The position numbers were made by a program, and so were the translations under genes. The notes under the pieces were generated by a model. The model saw only the letters and a program-made list of their open reading frames with translations, searched no databases and was not told where the DNA came from. 64,000 nt of DNA from Bacillus sp. MYb209 (lineage in GTDB: Bacteria > Bacillota > Bacilli > Bacillales > Bacillaceae_G), in assembly GCF_002975175.1 (NCBI RefSeq), contig NZ_PCNZ01000015.1, forward strand, positions 50,084 through 114,083, written 5' to 3'. This document shows positions 53,309 through 62,052 of the stretch, piece after piece (positions within the stretch are counted from its first letter, which is position 1; every line of letters starts with the position of its first letter).

Positions 53309-54136
53309 ATGGAACTATGGTTCACTGAAAAACAAACAAAACATTTTGGGATTACGGCGCGTATTAACCGCACATTACATACGGAGCAAACAGAATTCCA
53401 AAAACTTGATATGGTTGAAACGGAAGAGTTCGGAAACATGCTTATTTTAGACGGCATGGTTATGACAACAGAAAAGGACGAGTTCGTTTATCATGAAATG
53501 GTAGCGCACGTACCTTTATTTACACATCCAAACCCTGAAAACGTATTAGTTGTAGGTGGCGGCGATGGTGGTGTTATTCGTGAAGTGTTAAAACACCCAA
53601 GCGTGAAGAAAGCAACTCTTGTTGAAATCGATGGAAAAGTAATTGAGTACTCTAAGCAGTACTTACCATCAATTGCAGGTGCATTAGATAATGAGCGTGT
53701 AGAAGTAAAAGTAGGAGACGGTTTCCTACACATCGCAGAAAGTGAAAACGAATATGACGTAATTATGGTAGATTCTACTGAGCCAGTAGGCCCAGCAGTA
53801 AACTTATTTACAAAAGGCTTCTACGCTGGAATTTCAAAAGCGCTAAAAGAAGATGGTATTTTTGTTGCCCAAACGGACAACCCTTGGTTTACGCCAGAAC
53901 TAATTACAACTGTATTTAAAGACGTAAAAGAGATCTTCCCAATTACTCGTCTATACACAGCAAACATTCCGACGTATCCAAGTGGACTTTGGACGTTCAC
54001 AATCGGATCTAAAAAACATGATCCATTAGAAGTAAGTGAAGAACGTTTCCATGAAATCGAAACGAAATATTACACAAAAGAATTGCACAATGCAGCATTC
54101 GCACTACCGAAATTTGTTGGCGATTTAATTAAGTAA
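53309..54136 (+). CDS. speE: Spermidine synthase
   Basis: The 275-aa aminopropyltransferase starts [19 protein letters not shown], carries the SAM-like site [41 protein letters not shown] and the catalytic Asp region [24 protein letters not shown]. It joins decarboxylated SAM and putrescine to give spermidine. GAAAGGCGTG precedes the ATG. speB follows after 220 bp with a structured leader. Confidence 0.95.
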   Translation: MELWFTEKQTKHFGITARINRTLHTEQTEFQKLDMVETEEFGNMLILDGMVMTTEKDEFVYHEMVAHVPLFTHPNPENVLVVGGGDGGVIREVLKHPSVKKATLVEIDGKVIEYSKQYLPSIAGALDNERVEVKVGDGFLHIAESENEYDVIMVDSTEPVGPAVNLFTKGFYAGISKALKEDGIFVAQTDNPWFTPELITTVFKDVKEIFPITRLYTANIPTYPSGLWTFTIGSKKHDPLEVSEERFHEIETKYYTKELHNAAFALPKFVGDLIK

Positions 54137-54160
54137 GAAAATCGAGGTTGAACAAATAAG

Positions 54161-54348
54161 GTGTAAGTAGTTCATTTAAGGTGTTTGTCCAGAAGGCTTG
54201 AACATGCTAGCTACTTACACTTCTGTAAAGAAAATCGTCTTCTTATCGTTAAAAAAGAAGACCCCGGTAAATCGAGAAAGAGGAGCTGTATGCTCCAAAT
54301 TTGAGAAATAGTGAAAGGTTGGGATACCTTAAGTTCCACATAAGGAGG
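54161..54348 (+). ncRNA. Candidate cis-regulatory RNA leader of speB
   Basis: The speE-speB gap holds a series of hairpins: GTGTAAGTAG/CTACTTACAC closing a 40-base loop (54161-54220), GTCTTCTT/AAGAAGAC (54237-54262), GGAGC/GCTCC (54282-54296), AAGGT/ACCTT (54315-54330) and CCTTA/TAAGG (54327-54345). The last two share the same ACCTT bases and are mutually exclusive, and TAAGG is part of the speB ribosome site AAGGAGG. This is an antisequestor/sequestor layout. It matches no riboswitch class I recognise. Confidence 0.5.
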
Positions 54349-54356
54349 AAAAGAGT

Positions 54357-55229
54357 ATGCGTTTTGATGAAGCTTATTCAGGTAAAGTATTTATTAAAAG
54401 TCATCCAAGTTTTGAAGAGTCAGAGGCAGTTATTTACGGGATGCCAATGGATTGGACAGTAAGTTACCGTCCAGGTTCTCGCTTCGGCCCTGCACGTATT
54501 CGTGAAGTATCGATTGGACTAGAGGAATACAGTCCATATTTAGATCGTGAACTAGAAGAAGTAAAGTATTTTGATGCGGGTGATATTCCATTACCATTTG
54601 GGAACCCACAGCGCAGCATAGACATGATTGAAGAATATGTAGCAAAACTATTAGATGCTGGTAAGTTTCCACTAGGTCTCGGCGGAGAGCACTTAGTGTC
54701 TTGGCCAATTTTTAAGGCAATGGCAAAAAAATATCCGGATTTAGCAATCATCCATATGGATGCTCATACTGATTTACGTGAGTCGTATGAGGGAGAGCCT
54801 TTATCGCACTCTACACCAATTCGTAAAGTGTGCGATTTAATTGGTCCGGAAAACGTATATTCTTTCGGTATTCGTTCTGGAATGAAGGAAGAATTCGAAT
54901 GGGCAAAAGTAGTAGGCATGAACTTATATAAATTTGACGTATTAGAACCGTTAAAAGAAGTATTACCGAAACTTGCAGGACGCCCAGTCTATGTCACAAT
55001 TGACATTGACGTATTAGACCCAGCTCACGCTCCTGGAACAGGAACATTAGAAGCTGGAGGTATCACATCTAAAGAACTATTAGAGTCCATCGTAGCAATT
55101 GCAAATTCAAATATAAAAGTAGTCGGAGCAGACTTAGTAGAAGTAGCTCCAGTCTACGATCATAGTGATCAAACACCAATCGCAGCAAGCAAATTCGTGC
55201 GGGAAATGCTGCTCGGTTGGGTAAAGTAA
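54357..55229 (+). CDS. speB: Agmatinase
   Basis: The 290-aa ureohydrolase has the Mn ligand motifs GGEHLVSWP, HMDAHTDLRESY and TIDIDVLDPAHAPGTGTLEAGG. It hydrolyses agmatine to putrescine and urea, supplying SpeE. AAGGAGG lies 9 bases before the ATG and can be sequestered in a leader hairpin. It lies downstream of speE and ends at a hairpin followed by a tandem array. Confidence 0.95.
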   Translation: MRFDEAYSGKVFIKSHPSFEESEAVIYGMPMDWTVSYRPGSRFGPARIREVSIGLEEYSPYLDRELEEVKYFDAGDIPLPFGNPQRSIDMIEEYVAKLLDAGKFPLGLGGEHLVSWPIFKAMAKKYPDLAIIHMDAHTDLRESYEGEPLSHSTPIRKVCDLIGPENVYSFGIRSGMKEEFEWAKVVGMNLYKFDVLEPLKEVLPKLAGRPVYVTIDIDVLDPAHAPGTGTLEAGGITSKELLESIVAIANSNIKVVGADLVEVAPVYDHSDQTPIAASKFVREMLLGWVK

Positions 55230-55267
55230 AAGTGAAGCCACCGATCATTCTAGCCGTTAGCTAGATA

Positions 55268-55309
55268 AAGTAAAAGCCCCTAGACGCGAACTAGGAGGCT
55301 TTTACTTTT
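55268..55309 (+). terminator. Terminator of speB
   Basis: AAAGTAAAAGCC-CCTAG and CTAGG-GGCTTTTACTTT pair around ACGCGAA. T-rich after the stem. Confidence 0.8.
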
Positions 55310-55321
55310 GTCGTTATGTTT

Positions 55322-55453
55322 CGGTAAGTCGATATTCTTTGCCGAATCGCCGATATAATTCAAGTTGCGGTCGATATAATGAAAGTTATGTTCGATATAT
55401 TTTAATTTGCGTCGACATATGCGGAGTTGTGTTCTATAAAATTTCACTTACCG
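55322..55453 (+). repeat. Degenerate ~21-bp tandem array 2, downstream of speB
   Basis: Units TCGATATTCtTTGcCGAATC, CGATATAATTCAAGTTGCGG, TCGATATAATGAAAGTTATGT, TCGATATATTTTAATTTGCG, TCGACATATGCGGAGTTGTG and a final CTATAAAATTTC follow at 20-22 bp. CGGTAAGT (55322-55329) and ACTTACCG (55446-55453) bracket the array as inverted repeats. It is the same family, on the opposite strand, as array 1 at 48369-48494. Confidence 0.72.
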
Positions 55454-55463
55454 CCACGCGACA

Positions 55464-55506
55464 TAAAAAAGAGCTATTCTCAAACGATGAGAACAGCTCT
55501 TTTTCT
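55464..55506 (-). terminator. Terminator of the PTS IIC-like gene
   Basis: AAAAAAGAGCT-TTCTC and GAGAA-AGCTCTTTTT pair with one mismatch; A and T runs on both sides. Confidence 0.8.
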
Positions 55507-56543
55507 TATGCAACGTTCTCTTCCGAAGTAATTCCGCGAATTTCATCAGCAGAACGGATTGGATATTTGCGGAACACAATGGAACCAACGTATCCAACAA
55601 TAGTGGTAACGATTCCGCATAATACGGCAGCAATCGTTACTTTTATTACATCATTAAATCCGAACAATACGAGAAGTCCTGGAATTGGTGATGCTGTCCC
55701 TGGTGCATTATTAACGAGCTGGAATAGCGACGTAATAATACCGGCAAGCGCACCGCCAACAAAGTTTGTCATATAGATAGGAATTGGATTAGCTGAGACA
55801 ACATCGGCTTGTGTTAACGGCTCGATTGCCACAGCGATTGTATCTTTCTTTGAACAGATTTTTAGTCGTTTAAAGAAAATGAAGTTCATTGGGGCAGAAG
55901 CTGCTACGGCAAGACTACCAATTGCCATTGGTAAACCAGTTAATCCAAGCATTGCAGTTAGTGCCATAGAACTTAGTGGAGATGTAGAAATAACTGTGAT
56001 TAATCCACCAAGCATAATCCCCATAATGATAGGACTTTCTGTAGTTGCAACTGAAATCATAGAACCGATTTTACCGAGTGTTGCGTTAACGAGTGGATCC
56101 ATAAGCATGGCCATTCCACGTGAAATTGGTGCGGCAATAAATAGAATTGCTAAAAATTCTACACCAGCTGGTAATTTCTTTTCAAGAAATTTCACGACGA
56201 AAGCACAAACGTATCCAGCGAAAAATCCTGGTAAAATACCGAACCCACTAGTAGCTATACCGATTAAAACAGCGTATACGGGCGAAACACCGATTGCTAA
56301 TGCTACTAAAATCGCCGCTGCGACACCGCTCATACTACCAGAAGCTTCTCCTACTGATTGTAAAAAGTCATTATGAAACATTTCTCCACCGATATAACGG
56401 TGAAATGCTTCAATAAGAAAACTCGCGATTGCTGCATTAGCTAAAGCACCCATTGCTTTCATTCCGTAAGGAGCACGGTAACTAAAAAGTGTAAATAGAC
56501 AGAGTACAACAAGTAATAGTGCTAAACCTTGCAAGATAGCCAT
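55506..56543 (-). CDS. PTS_EIIC_2-family membrane protein (PTS IIC-like)
   Basis: The 345-aa, ~9-helix protein of the PF13303 type has YRAPYGMKAMGALANAAIASFLIEAFHRYIGGE, LGGLITVISTSPLSSMALTAMLGLTGLPMAIG and PIYMTNFVGGALAGIITSLF. Such proteins are annotated as PTS sugar transporter subunit IIC but occur without IIA/IIB partners, as here, so true PTS function is uncertain. I chose ATG 56543, with AAAGGAGACA upstream, over the longer frame from 56588. Single gene, transcribed leftward. Confidence 0.78.
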   Translation of the reverse strand: MAILQGLALLLVVLCLFTLFSYRAPYGMKAMGALANAAIASFLIEAFHRYIGGEMFHNDFLQSVGEASGSMSGVAAAILVALAIGVSPVYAVLIGIATSGFGILPGFFAGYVCAFVVKFLEKKLPAGVEFLAILFIAAPISRGMAMLMDPLVNATLGKIGSMISVATTESPIIMGIMLGGLITVISTSPLSSMALTAMLGLTGLPMAIGSLAVAASAPMNFIFFKRLKICSKKDTIAVAIEPLTQADVVSANPIPIYMTNFVGGALAGIITSLFQLVNNAPGTASPIPGLLVLFGFNDVIKVTIAAVLCGIVTTIVGYVGSIVFRKYPIRSADEIRGITSEENVA

Positions 56544-56656
56544 TTGAAAACTGTCTCCTTTGATTTTTGTAATAAAAATTCGTATCATTCAATAATAATA
56601 TAAAAGTTTGTTAAACGGAAAAACTTTTTGTCCGGAAATTGCTGTAAGGTGAAAAA

Positions 56657-56724
56657 GTCTTACAATAATGTAAGGGAAGTGTAAGACATTTCGATAGAGT
56701 ATAGTATGCTTTTTTTCGTATAAT
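56657..56724 (+). promoter_or_regulatory. BceR-type operator and -10 of yxeA
   Basis: TTACA-ATAA-TGTAA (56660-56673) fits the TNACA-N4-TGTAA inverted repeat of BceR-like antibiotic-sensing regulators. A wider GTCTTACA/TGTAAGAC pair (56657-56664, 56680-56687) overlaps it. TATAAT at 56719-56724 follows with no usable -35, as expected for an activated promoter. Confidence 0.55.
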
Positions 56725-56777
56725 ACAGGTATAGACATACGGTTAGTGAGAAAGAAGTGCAAACAGGAGGCGCATGT

Positions 56778-57140
56778 ATGAAATTGGTAATGAAAGTTTT
56801 AGCTGTCTTCGCCATTATTTTAGGTGGTACAGCATATTATTTACAATCAAAAACAGAAGGTGTTGATGCCTTTGTAGACAACTTCTTTTCGAATAAAGAA
56901 ATACAAGACTATTATGCAGTTATAGATAAAGGCGAGAAAAAAGATGATGAATATTTATATACATTTAAAGGTTATACAGAAGATGGGAAACAGCAAGTCA
57001 TTAAAAAGATGGTAAACCGCGAATTACACGCAGGTGCATTTATAAAGATTTATGCAAAAGGTATGCAAGGAAAGGGCTGGGCTGAAGTTCCGAAAGAATC
57101 CATCCCGCAGAAAGCATTGCAAAAAATAGAAAAAGTATAA
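56778..57140 (+). CDS. yxeA: YxeA-family (DUF1093) protein
   Basis: The 120-aa protein has an N-terminal membrane segment or signal (MKLVMKVLAVFAIILGGTAYYLQ) and a small secreted domain, YYAVIDKGEKKDDEYLYTFKGYTEDGKQQVIKKMVNRELHAGAFIKIYAKGMQGKGWAEV, an OB-fold-like DUF1093. In B. subtilis yxeA belongs to the YxdJ-controlled yxdLM-yxeA peptide-response operon. Here it stands alone. Start ATG 56778 has CAGGAGGCG upstream. A BceR-type box ahead of it suggests control in trans by a Bce-type two-component system. Confidence 0.82.
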   Translation: MKLVMKVLAVFAIILGGTAYYLQSKTEGVDAFVDNFFSNKEIQDYYAVIDKGEKKDDEYLYTFKGYTEDGKQQVIKKMVNRELHAGAFIKIYAKGMQGKGWAEVPKESIPQKALQKIEKV

Positions 57141-57167
57141 AAGGAGCGAATCATTCGCTCCTTTTTA
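57139..57167 (+). terminator. Bidirectional terminator between yxeA and mccF
   Basis: AAAAGGAGCGAAT and ATTCGCTCCTTTT form a 13-bp stem with a 1-2 base centre. Confidence 0.8.
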
Positions 57168-58151
57168 GTGCGTTAAAATTGTAACAGATGTGTTTTCTTT
57201 ACTAGAAATAATTTGTGCACGTCCACCAATTGGAAAAGTAAAAATAGGAGTTGTATGACCGAAACTTGCATTTGCAATGATAGGGATATGTGTAAGTTCA
57301 GGCTTTGAAGCAATCATGTCTAGAATGTCTTCTATCGTACATTCTGCTCCTTTTTGCATTCTTCCTATAACGATGCCTTTTACATGTTCAAAGTCAGGTT
57401 GCTGCATAAGAGAATGTAAATATCGATCAAAAGTTTTAAGGGTAGCTTTTCCTGTTAAACTATCCTCTTCAAGAAATAAAATTTTGTCCTGTAAGTTAGG
57501 CATATATGGCGTGCCTTGCAGTAAATTAAATGTGCTCATATTACCACCAATAATATCTCCTGTAGCTTCTCCTTCTTGAATTGAAACATATCCTTTATTT
57601 TTAATAAATTCTCGATTTTCCTGATCAACATACCAAGAATCATCACTCCACGTTTCAGCCGGCAATATTTCAATAGGCTCATTAGCAGTTAAGCATTTTA
57701 AAAAGTAATCGGTCGTATAATCGAGGCCTTTCTCCATTCCAAATGAAGAGAAGTGGGGTCCTGAATATGTAACGATGCCTGTTTTTGTGTAAATGGCATT
57801 ATTTAAAGCGGTAATATCAGAATAGCCACAGAAAAACTTCGGATTTTCTCGAATTAAATCATAATCGAGATGTTTCAATAAACCATTAGAATTGTACCCG
57901 CCAAGTGTCGTCAAAATTGCTTTTACATTAGGGTCTCTAAATGCTTCATGAAGATCTTGAACTCGTGAAGAACTAGAGGATGAAGAAAAGCGATCTATTT
58001 CTTCAGCATTTTTTGAGAATGTAACGTGAAAGCCCATATCGGTTAATCTTTTTGTAGCAAGCTCTCGGTTCGTATTTGAGACAATACTTAAACTACAAGA
58101 TGGTGAAATAACTCTTATTTCATCACCTTTTTTTAATTTTGTTGGTAGCAC
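57165..58151 (-). CDS. mccF: S66-family serine peptidase MccF (microcin C-type immunity / LD-carboxypeptidase)
   Basis: The 328-aa protein carries the nucleophile Ser in FFCGYSDITALNNAIY, Glu in ILFLEEDSLTGKATL and His in NASFGHTTPIFTFPIG, the Ser-Glu-His triad of S66. It is very close to what I recall of B. anthracis MccF, which cleaves processed microcin C and related aminoacyl-nucleotide antibiotics. A run of seven Ser (RFSSSSSSSRV) lies in a surface loop near residue 60. I chose GTG 58151, preceded by AAGGGGTGA. It is adjacent to argS. Confidence 0.83.
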   Translation of the reverse strand: MLPTKLKKGDEIRVISPSCSLSIVSNTNRELATKRLTDMGFHVTFSKNAEEIDRFSSSSSSSRVQDLHEAFRDPNVKAILTTLGGYNSNGLLKHLDYDLIRENPKFFCGYSDITALNNAIYTKTGIVTYSGPHFSSFGMEKGLDYTTDYFLKCLTANEPIEILPAETWSDDSWYVDQENREFIKNKGYVSIQEGEATGDIIGGNMSTFNLLQGTPYMPNLQDKILFLEEDSLTGKATLKTFDRYLHSLMQQPDFEHVKGIVIGRMQKGAECTIEDILDMIASKPELTHIPIIANASFGHTTPIFTFPIGGRAQIISSKENTSVTILTH

Positions 58152-58353
58152 CAAATTCACCCCTTGAAATGAAAGAATATTTAGATTTAAAAAACATTTT
58201 AACATATGAAATAAAGTGAAGGTGAATTATTTTTTGAAAAGGAGTTTTCCTGATTTTTCAGCAGACAGACAGAGTCTTTTTTTGATATGATAGGAAAAGT
58301 GATTTATTATAAGTAGTATTTAATATCTATAACATTTGAGAGGTGTGCAAGAC

Positions 58354-58791
58354 GTGAAGAAACAACTTGCAGGCTTGCCGGTACACGTTCATTTCGTAAC
58401 AGAAATCCGTGAAGGGGCGAGGAAGGAAACCGTTGCTTTTGAAGCAAATGGTCAATACTATGTAAAAGGTCAAGGTACATATATAACATTCCAAGAGCCG
58501 AACGAACAAGGCGAAGTGAAAACAATTATTAAAATTCAAGATGAACAAGTTCTCATTATGCGTTCAGGTGCTATTTCTATGCGTCAGACGCATGTGAAAG
58601 GTGAATGGACAACTGGTACGTATACGAGTGAACTTGGTACGTTTGCATTGCAAACGAAAACTGATAACGTTCTTTTTAAATGGTCGGATGAAAAGAAAAA
58701 AGGACAACTCTTCTTAACGTACGCATTGCTTCTAAGTGATCAAGAAGCTGGCAGATATACAATTACAATTAATTTGAAGGAGGCAAAATAA
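58354..58791 (+). CDS. ywiB: DUF1934 protein YwiB (calycin-like)
   Basis: The 145-aa beta-barrel (calycin-like) protein starts [49 protein letters not shown] and has [37 protein letters not shown]. Function unknown. The GTG start has GAGAGGTG 8 bases upstream. Its stop overlaps the argS start by one base (TAATG), so translation is coupled, as in B. subtilis. Confidence 0.87.
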   Translation: MKKQLAGLPVHVHFVTEIREGARKETVAFEANGQYYVKGQGTYITFQEPNEQGEVKTIIKIQDEQVLIMRSGAISMRQTHVKGEWTTGTYTSELGTFALQTKTDNVLFKWSDEKKKGQLFLTYALLLSDQEAGRYTITINLKEAK

Positions 58792-60461
58792 TGAATTCTT
58801 TAGAACAAGTAAAAGGATTGATTAAAGAAGAAATTCAAGCTGCTGTATTAAAGGCAGAATTAGCGACAGAAGAACAAATTCCAAACGTTGTATTAGAATC
58901 TCCAAAAGATAAAACAAATGGTGACTTCTCTACAAATATGGCAATGCAACTTGCACGCGTTGCGAAAAAAGCACCTCGTATGATTGCAGAAGAATTAGTT
59001 GCAAACTTCGATAAAGCAAAAGCTTCTATTGAAAAAATTGAAATCGCTGGTCCTGGTTTCATTAACTTCTACATGGATAATAGCTACTTAACAGACTTAA
59101 TCCCAACAATCGTCAACGCTGGTGAAGCATACGGTGAAACGAATACTGGTAAAGGTGAAAAAGTACAAATTGAGTTCGTATCTGCGAATCCAACAGGCGA
59201 TCTTCACTTAGGACATGCACGTGGTGCGGCAGTAGGTGACACTTTATGTAACGTATTAGCAAAAGCAGGATACGATGTATCTCGTGAGTACTACATTAAT
59301 GATGCTGGTAACCAAATTCATAACTTAGCTCTTTCTGTTGAAGCTCGTTACATGCAAGCTTTAGGTTTAGAAAAAGAAATGCCAGAAGACGGTTACCATG
59401 GTGCGGACATCATTGGAATCGGTAAACGTTTAGCAGAAGAGTTTGGCGATCGTTATGCAAAAGCTGATGCAGAAGAAAGCTATGACTTCTATCGTTCATA
59501 CGGTTTGAAATATGAGTTAGCAAAACTTCAAAAAGACTTAGAAAGCTTCCGTGTTAACTTCGATGTGTGGTTCTCAGAAACATCATTATACAAAAACGGA
59601 AAAGTTGATCAGGCTCTTGCTGTATTAAAAGAACGTGAGGAAATCTTTGAAGAAGGCGGAGCAACTTGGTTCCGTTCAATGACTTACGGTGACGATAAAA
59701 ACCGTGTATTAATTAAAAATGACGGTTCTTACACATACTTAACGCCAGATATCGCTTATCATCGTGATAAATTAGAGCGTGGTTTCGATAAGCTAATCAA
59801 CATTTGGGGTGCTGACCACCACGGTTACATTCCTCGTATGAAAGCTGCTATTCAAGCGCTAGGTTACGATAAAGAAACACTTGAAGTAGAAATCATCCAA
59901 ATGGTACAACTGTACCAAAATGGTGAAAAAATGAAAATGAGTAAGCGTACAGGTAAAGCAGTTACACTTCGTGAGCTTATGGAAGAAGTAGGCGTGGACG
60001 CAATGCGATACTTCTTCGCAATGCGTAGCGGTGATTCTCATTTAGACTTCGATATGGACTTAGCTGTATCAAAATCTAATGAAAACCCAGTATACTATGC
60101 ACAATATGCACATGCTCGTGTATGTAGTATCCTTCGTCAAGGTGAAGAGTTAGGATTAGCTACAGGCGGAGACGTGAATTACAAACTTGTTACTTCAGAG
60201 AAAGAAGTAGAGTTACTGAAAAAACTTGGTGAATTCCCAGCTGTAGTTGCAGATGCAGCGCAAAAACGTCTACCACACCGCATTACAAGCTATGCATTTG
60301 AATTAGCAGCAGCATTACACAGCTTCTACAACGCAGAAAAAGTATTAAACCAAGATAACTTAGAATTAAGTAAAGCTCGTTACGAATTAATGAAAGCAGT
60401 ACGCAATACACTTCAAAATGCATTAGCAATCGTAGGAGTATCTGCACCAGAAAAAATGTAA
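58791..60461 (+). CDS. argS: Arginyl-tRNA synthetase
   Basis: The 556-aa class I synthetase has the HIGH motif HLGH (residues 139-142) in [34 protein letters not shown] near residue 385, the N-terminal Add1 domain ([24 protein letters not shown]) and a C-terminal anticodon-binding helical domain ([26 protein letters not shown]). AAGGAGG precedes the ATG. It follows ywiB and is the last conserved backbone gene before an accessory region. Confidence 0.96.
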   Translation: MNSLEQVKGLIKEEIQAAVLKAELATEEQIPNVVLESPKDKTNGDFSTNMAMQLARVAKKAPRMIAEELVANFDKAKASIEKIEIAGPGFINFYMDNSYLTDLIPTIVNAGEAYGETNTGKGEKVQIEFVSANPTGDLHLGHARGAAVGDTLCNVLAKAGYDVSREYYINDAGNQIHNLALSVEARYMQALGLEKEMPEDGYHGADIIGIGKRLAEEFGDRYAKADAEESYDFYRSYGLKYELAKLQKDLESFRVNFDVWFSETSLYKNGKVDQALAVLKEREEIFEEGGATWFRSMTYGDDKNRVLIKNDGSYTYLTPDIAYHRDKLERGFDKLINIWGADHHGYIPRMKAAIQALGYDKETLEVEIIQMVQLYQNGEKMKMSKRTGKAVTLRELMEEVGVDAMRYFFAMRSGDSHLDFDMDLAVSKSNENPVYYAQYAHARVCSILRQGEELGLATGGDVNYKLVTSEKEVELLKKLGEFPAVVADAAQKRLPHRITSYAFELAAALHSFYNAEKVLNQDNLELSKARYELMKAVRNTLQNALAIVGVSAPEKM

Positions 60462-60514
60462 TAAAGAAAAGATGTCTATTTTTGTTTAGAATTGATATAC
60501 AAGTTGATATATAA

Positions 60515-60546
60515 ACTTCTGATCAGTCTATAGACTGATCAGAAGT
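60515..60546. repeat. 32-bp perfect palindrome downstream of argS
   Basis: ACTTCTGATCAGTCTA and TAGACTGATCAGAAGT are perfect complements with no loop base. There is no T-run on either side, so it is not a classical terminator. It lies 54 bp after argS, before a separate terminator. Confidence 0.75.
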
Positions 60547-60598
60547 CAAAGAAAGAAGAGCACCGAAAAGTCGTGTGGCTTGATAAGGGGAAGTTGAA

Positions 60599-60636
60599 AC
60601 AGAAAAAGAGATGGCAAAGCTATCTCTTTTTCTGTG
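60599..60636 (+). terminator. Terminator downstream of argS
   Basis: ACAGAAAAAGAGAT pairs with ATCTCTTTTTCTGT (inner GGC/GCT mismatch allowed) around a small loop. T-rich sequence is inside the stem. Confidence 0.7.
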
Positions 60637-60639
60637 CCA

Positions 60640-62052
60640 ATTTTCTAATCTAAATACATGTGACAAATATATGTTATGGTGATGGAGTGAAAATAGTAAA
60701 ATACCAATTAACTATTGATTTTTAGGAACGATTCTAGAATAATAGACTGTTGGGGGTAAGATTATCAAAAATCCATATATGTATTATTAGTTGGTGGAAT
60801 GTTACTAGAAAATGGTGTGATTGTTGTAAAAAACATTGTTACAGCTATGCCAAATACTAAAAGAACAATTCATCTAACCAAGTATTTAAACAATTAGTAA
60901 TTAATCTTGAAAACTTCCAACTTAGTCAAGAAACTAGGGGTGGTATGTTTATAATAGTACATATAGTACAATTAAAGGTTTCATGATTTGATAAAAAATA
61001 ATGAAAGGATATAAATTTCTCGGTTTTGATATTATCATCATATATAAGCTCATTTTAATTCTTCGACATAGCCATGGAACCCATTAGGAAAAGGGTTTTT
61101 TCTCGACACTCATTTATATACTCCAAAAATGAAAAGGCTGAATTTCGTATTTCTATACGATTTACATGAAATCAGTTGACAATCATACTCTTTTTTAGTT
61201 ACCCCCAAATTCGGTCCACTGTATTCAAATTTGGAGAATATGACTTTCATCTTGCATAGGCAAACAATACTTCATCCAGAGCGTTTTTAATTATATAATG
61301 CTGGCGGTGGAACGCTTCTTGTTCTACTTGTTTCGGTGTGTAGGTCGGCTGTGTAACTAAACACAAAAGGTTTTAACATATGGCCAATTTCACCGCAACT
61401 TATAATGGCAGAAAACGCATCTTCAATAACATCTTTTAGAATACGAGTATCCAAGTATGTTTCACAGTTCGAACTTTCCTCGGCTGATATGCTAATTTCG
61501 ATTATAGATGGTACTTCTTGTTATTCTTTAGGAGGATACGTAAGGAAGTTGACCAAATGCATATTTACTGTGAAGTAGCTCTTCCATACTTGTCGACAAT
61601 GAAACTTTTCATTTATAGAGCAAACGTTTGCACTTGGTATGAAGAAATTTCGGAAACTCTACGGCATAATAAGACAAATGACTGTCATGAGTTTTATCGT
61701 GAGTGCTTTTCGAATTATCTTCTTCTGACGTGAAGTTGTTCTAGGGTCTGTTCATGTGTATTTGTAATTTGAATTTCTTTATCAACATTTGTCCTGTATC
61801 TGTTTTTGTTAAACAGTATAGACCAGAAATACCATACTTTAGACATGTCGGAGAAATTAGATGAGTCTATATAAAAGTCAAACTTCAAGTTTCTAAGCAA
61901 TAGAAGGGTTGAAAAAAGAGAAAAAGATGATAATAGCTATCAAAAATATTTAAGTAAAATAGCTTAATGACATTGAATAATAGAATCTTTGTCATAGTAT
62001 GTTTGTACCAGGAGCTATCTGTTTTTAATTTTATAGGAGGATAACATAAAAT
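60640..62052. other. Gene-poor accessory scar between argS and the adhesin gene
   Basis: About 1.4 kb shows no intact gene. It contains coding fragments: a 44-codon plus-strand open end with a hydrophobic stretch (VLLVGGMLLENGVIVVKNI, nt ~60765-60897), minus-strand fragments around 61240-61500 (YTPKQVEQEAFHRQHYIIKNAL and YLDTRILKDVIEDAFSAIIS in different frames), an IS630-type transposase end (listed separately) and a weak 71-codon frame at 61518-61733. I cannot assign the other fragments. The pattern suggests past insertion and decay. Confidence 0.55.
61055..61240 (-). pseudogene. Remnant of an IS630-family transposase C-terminus
   Basis: Translation of the minus strand in one frame gives YSPNLNTVDRIWG, stop, LKKSMIVN, stop, FHVNRIEIRNSAFSFLEYINEC. 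This is the end of the IS630/Tc1 DDE domain (PPYSPxLNxIERxW followed by LK and FH segments). Two internal stops and the lack of the N-terminal 250 residues mark it as decayed. No terminal inverted repeats were found. Confidence 0.6.

Noticed and set aside
56107-56122. Second parS-like sequence (CATTCCACGTGAAATT)
   Set aside because: Four mismatches at the outer positions and it lies within the PTS IIC-like coding sequence; the core CCACGTG alone is common.
61518-61733. 71-codon open frame in the scar region
   Set aside because: It has a GGAGG nearby but no recognised similarity and Cys/Leu-rich odd composition; more likely a remnant or chance frame, so only mentioned in the region entry.
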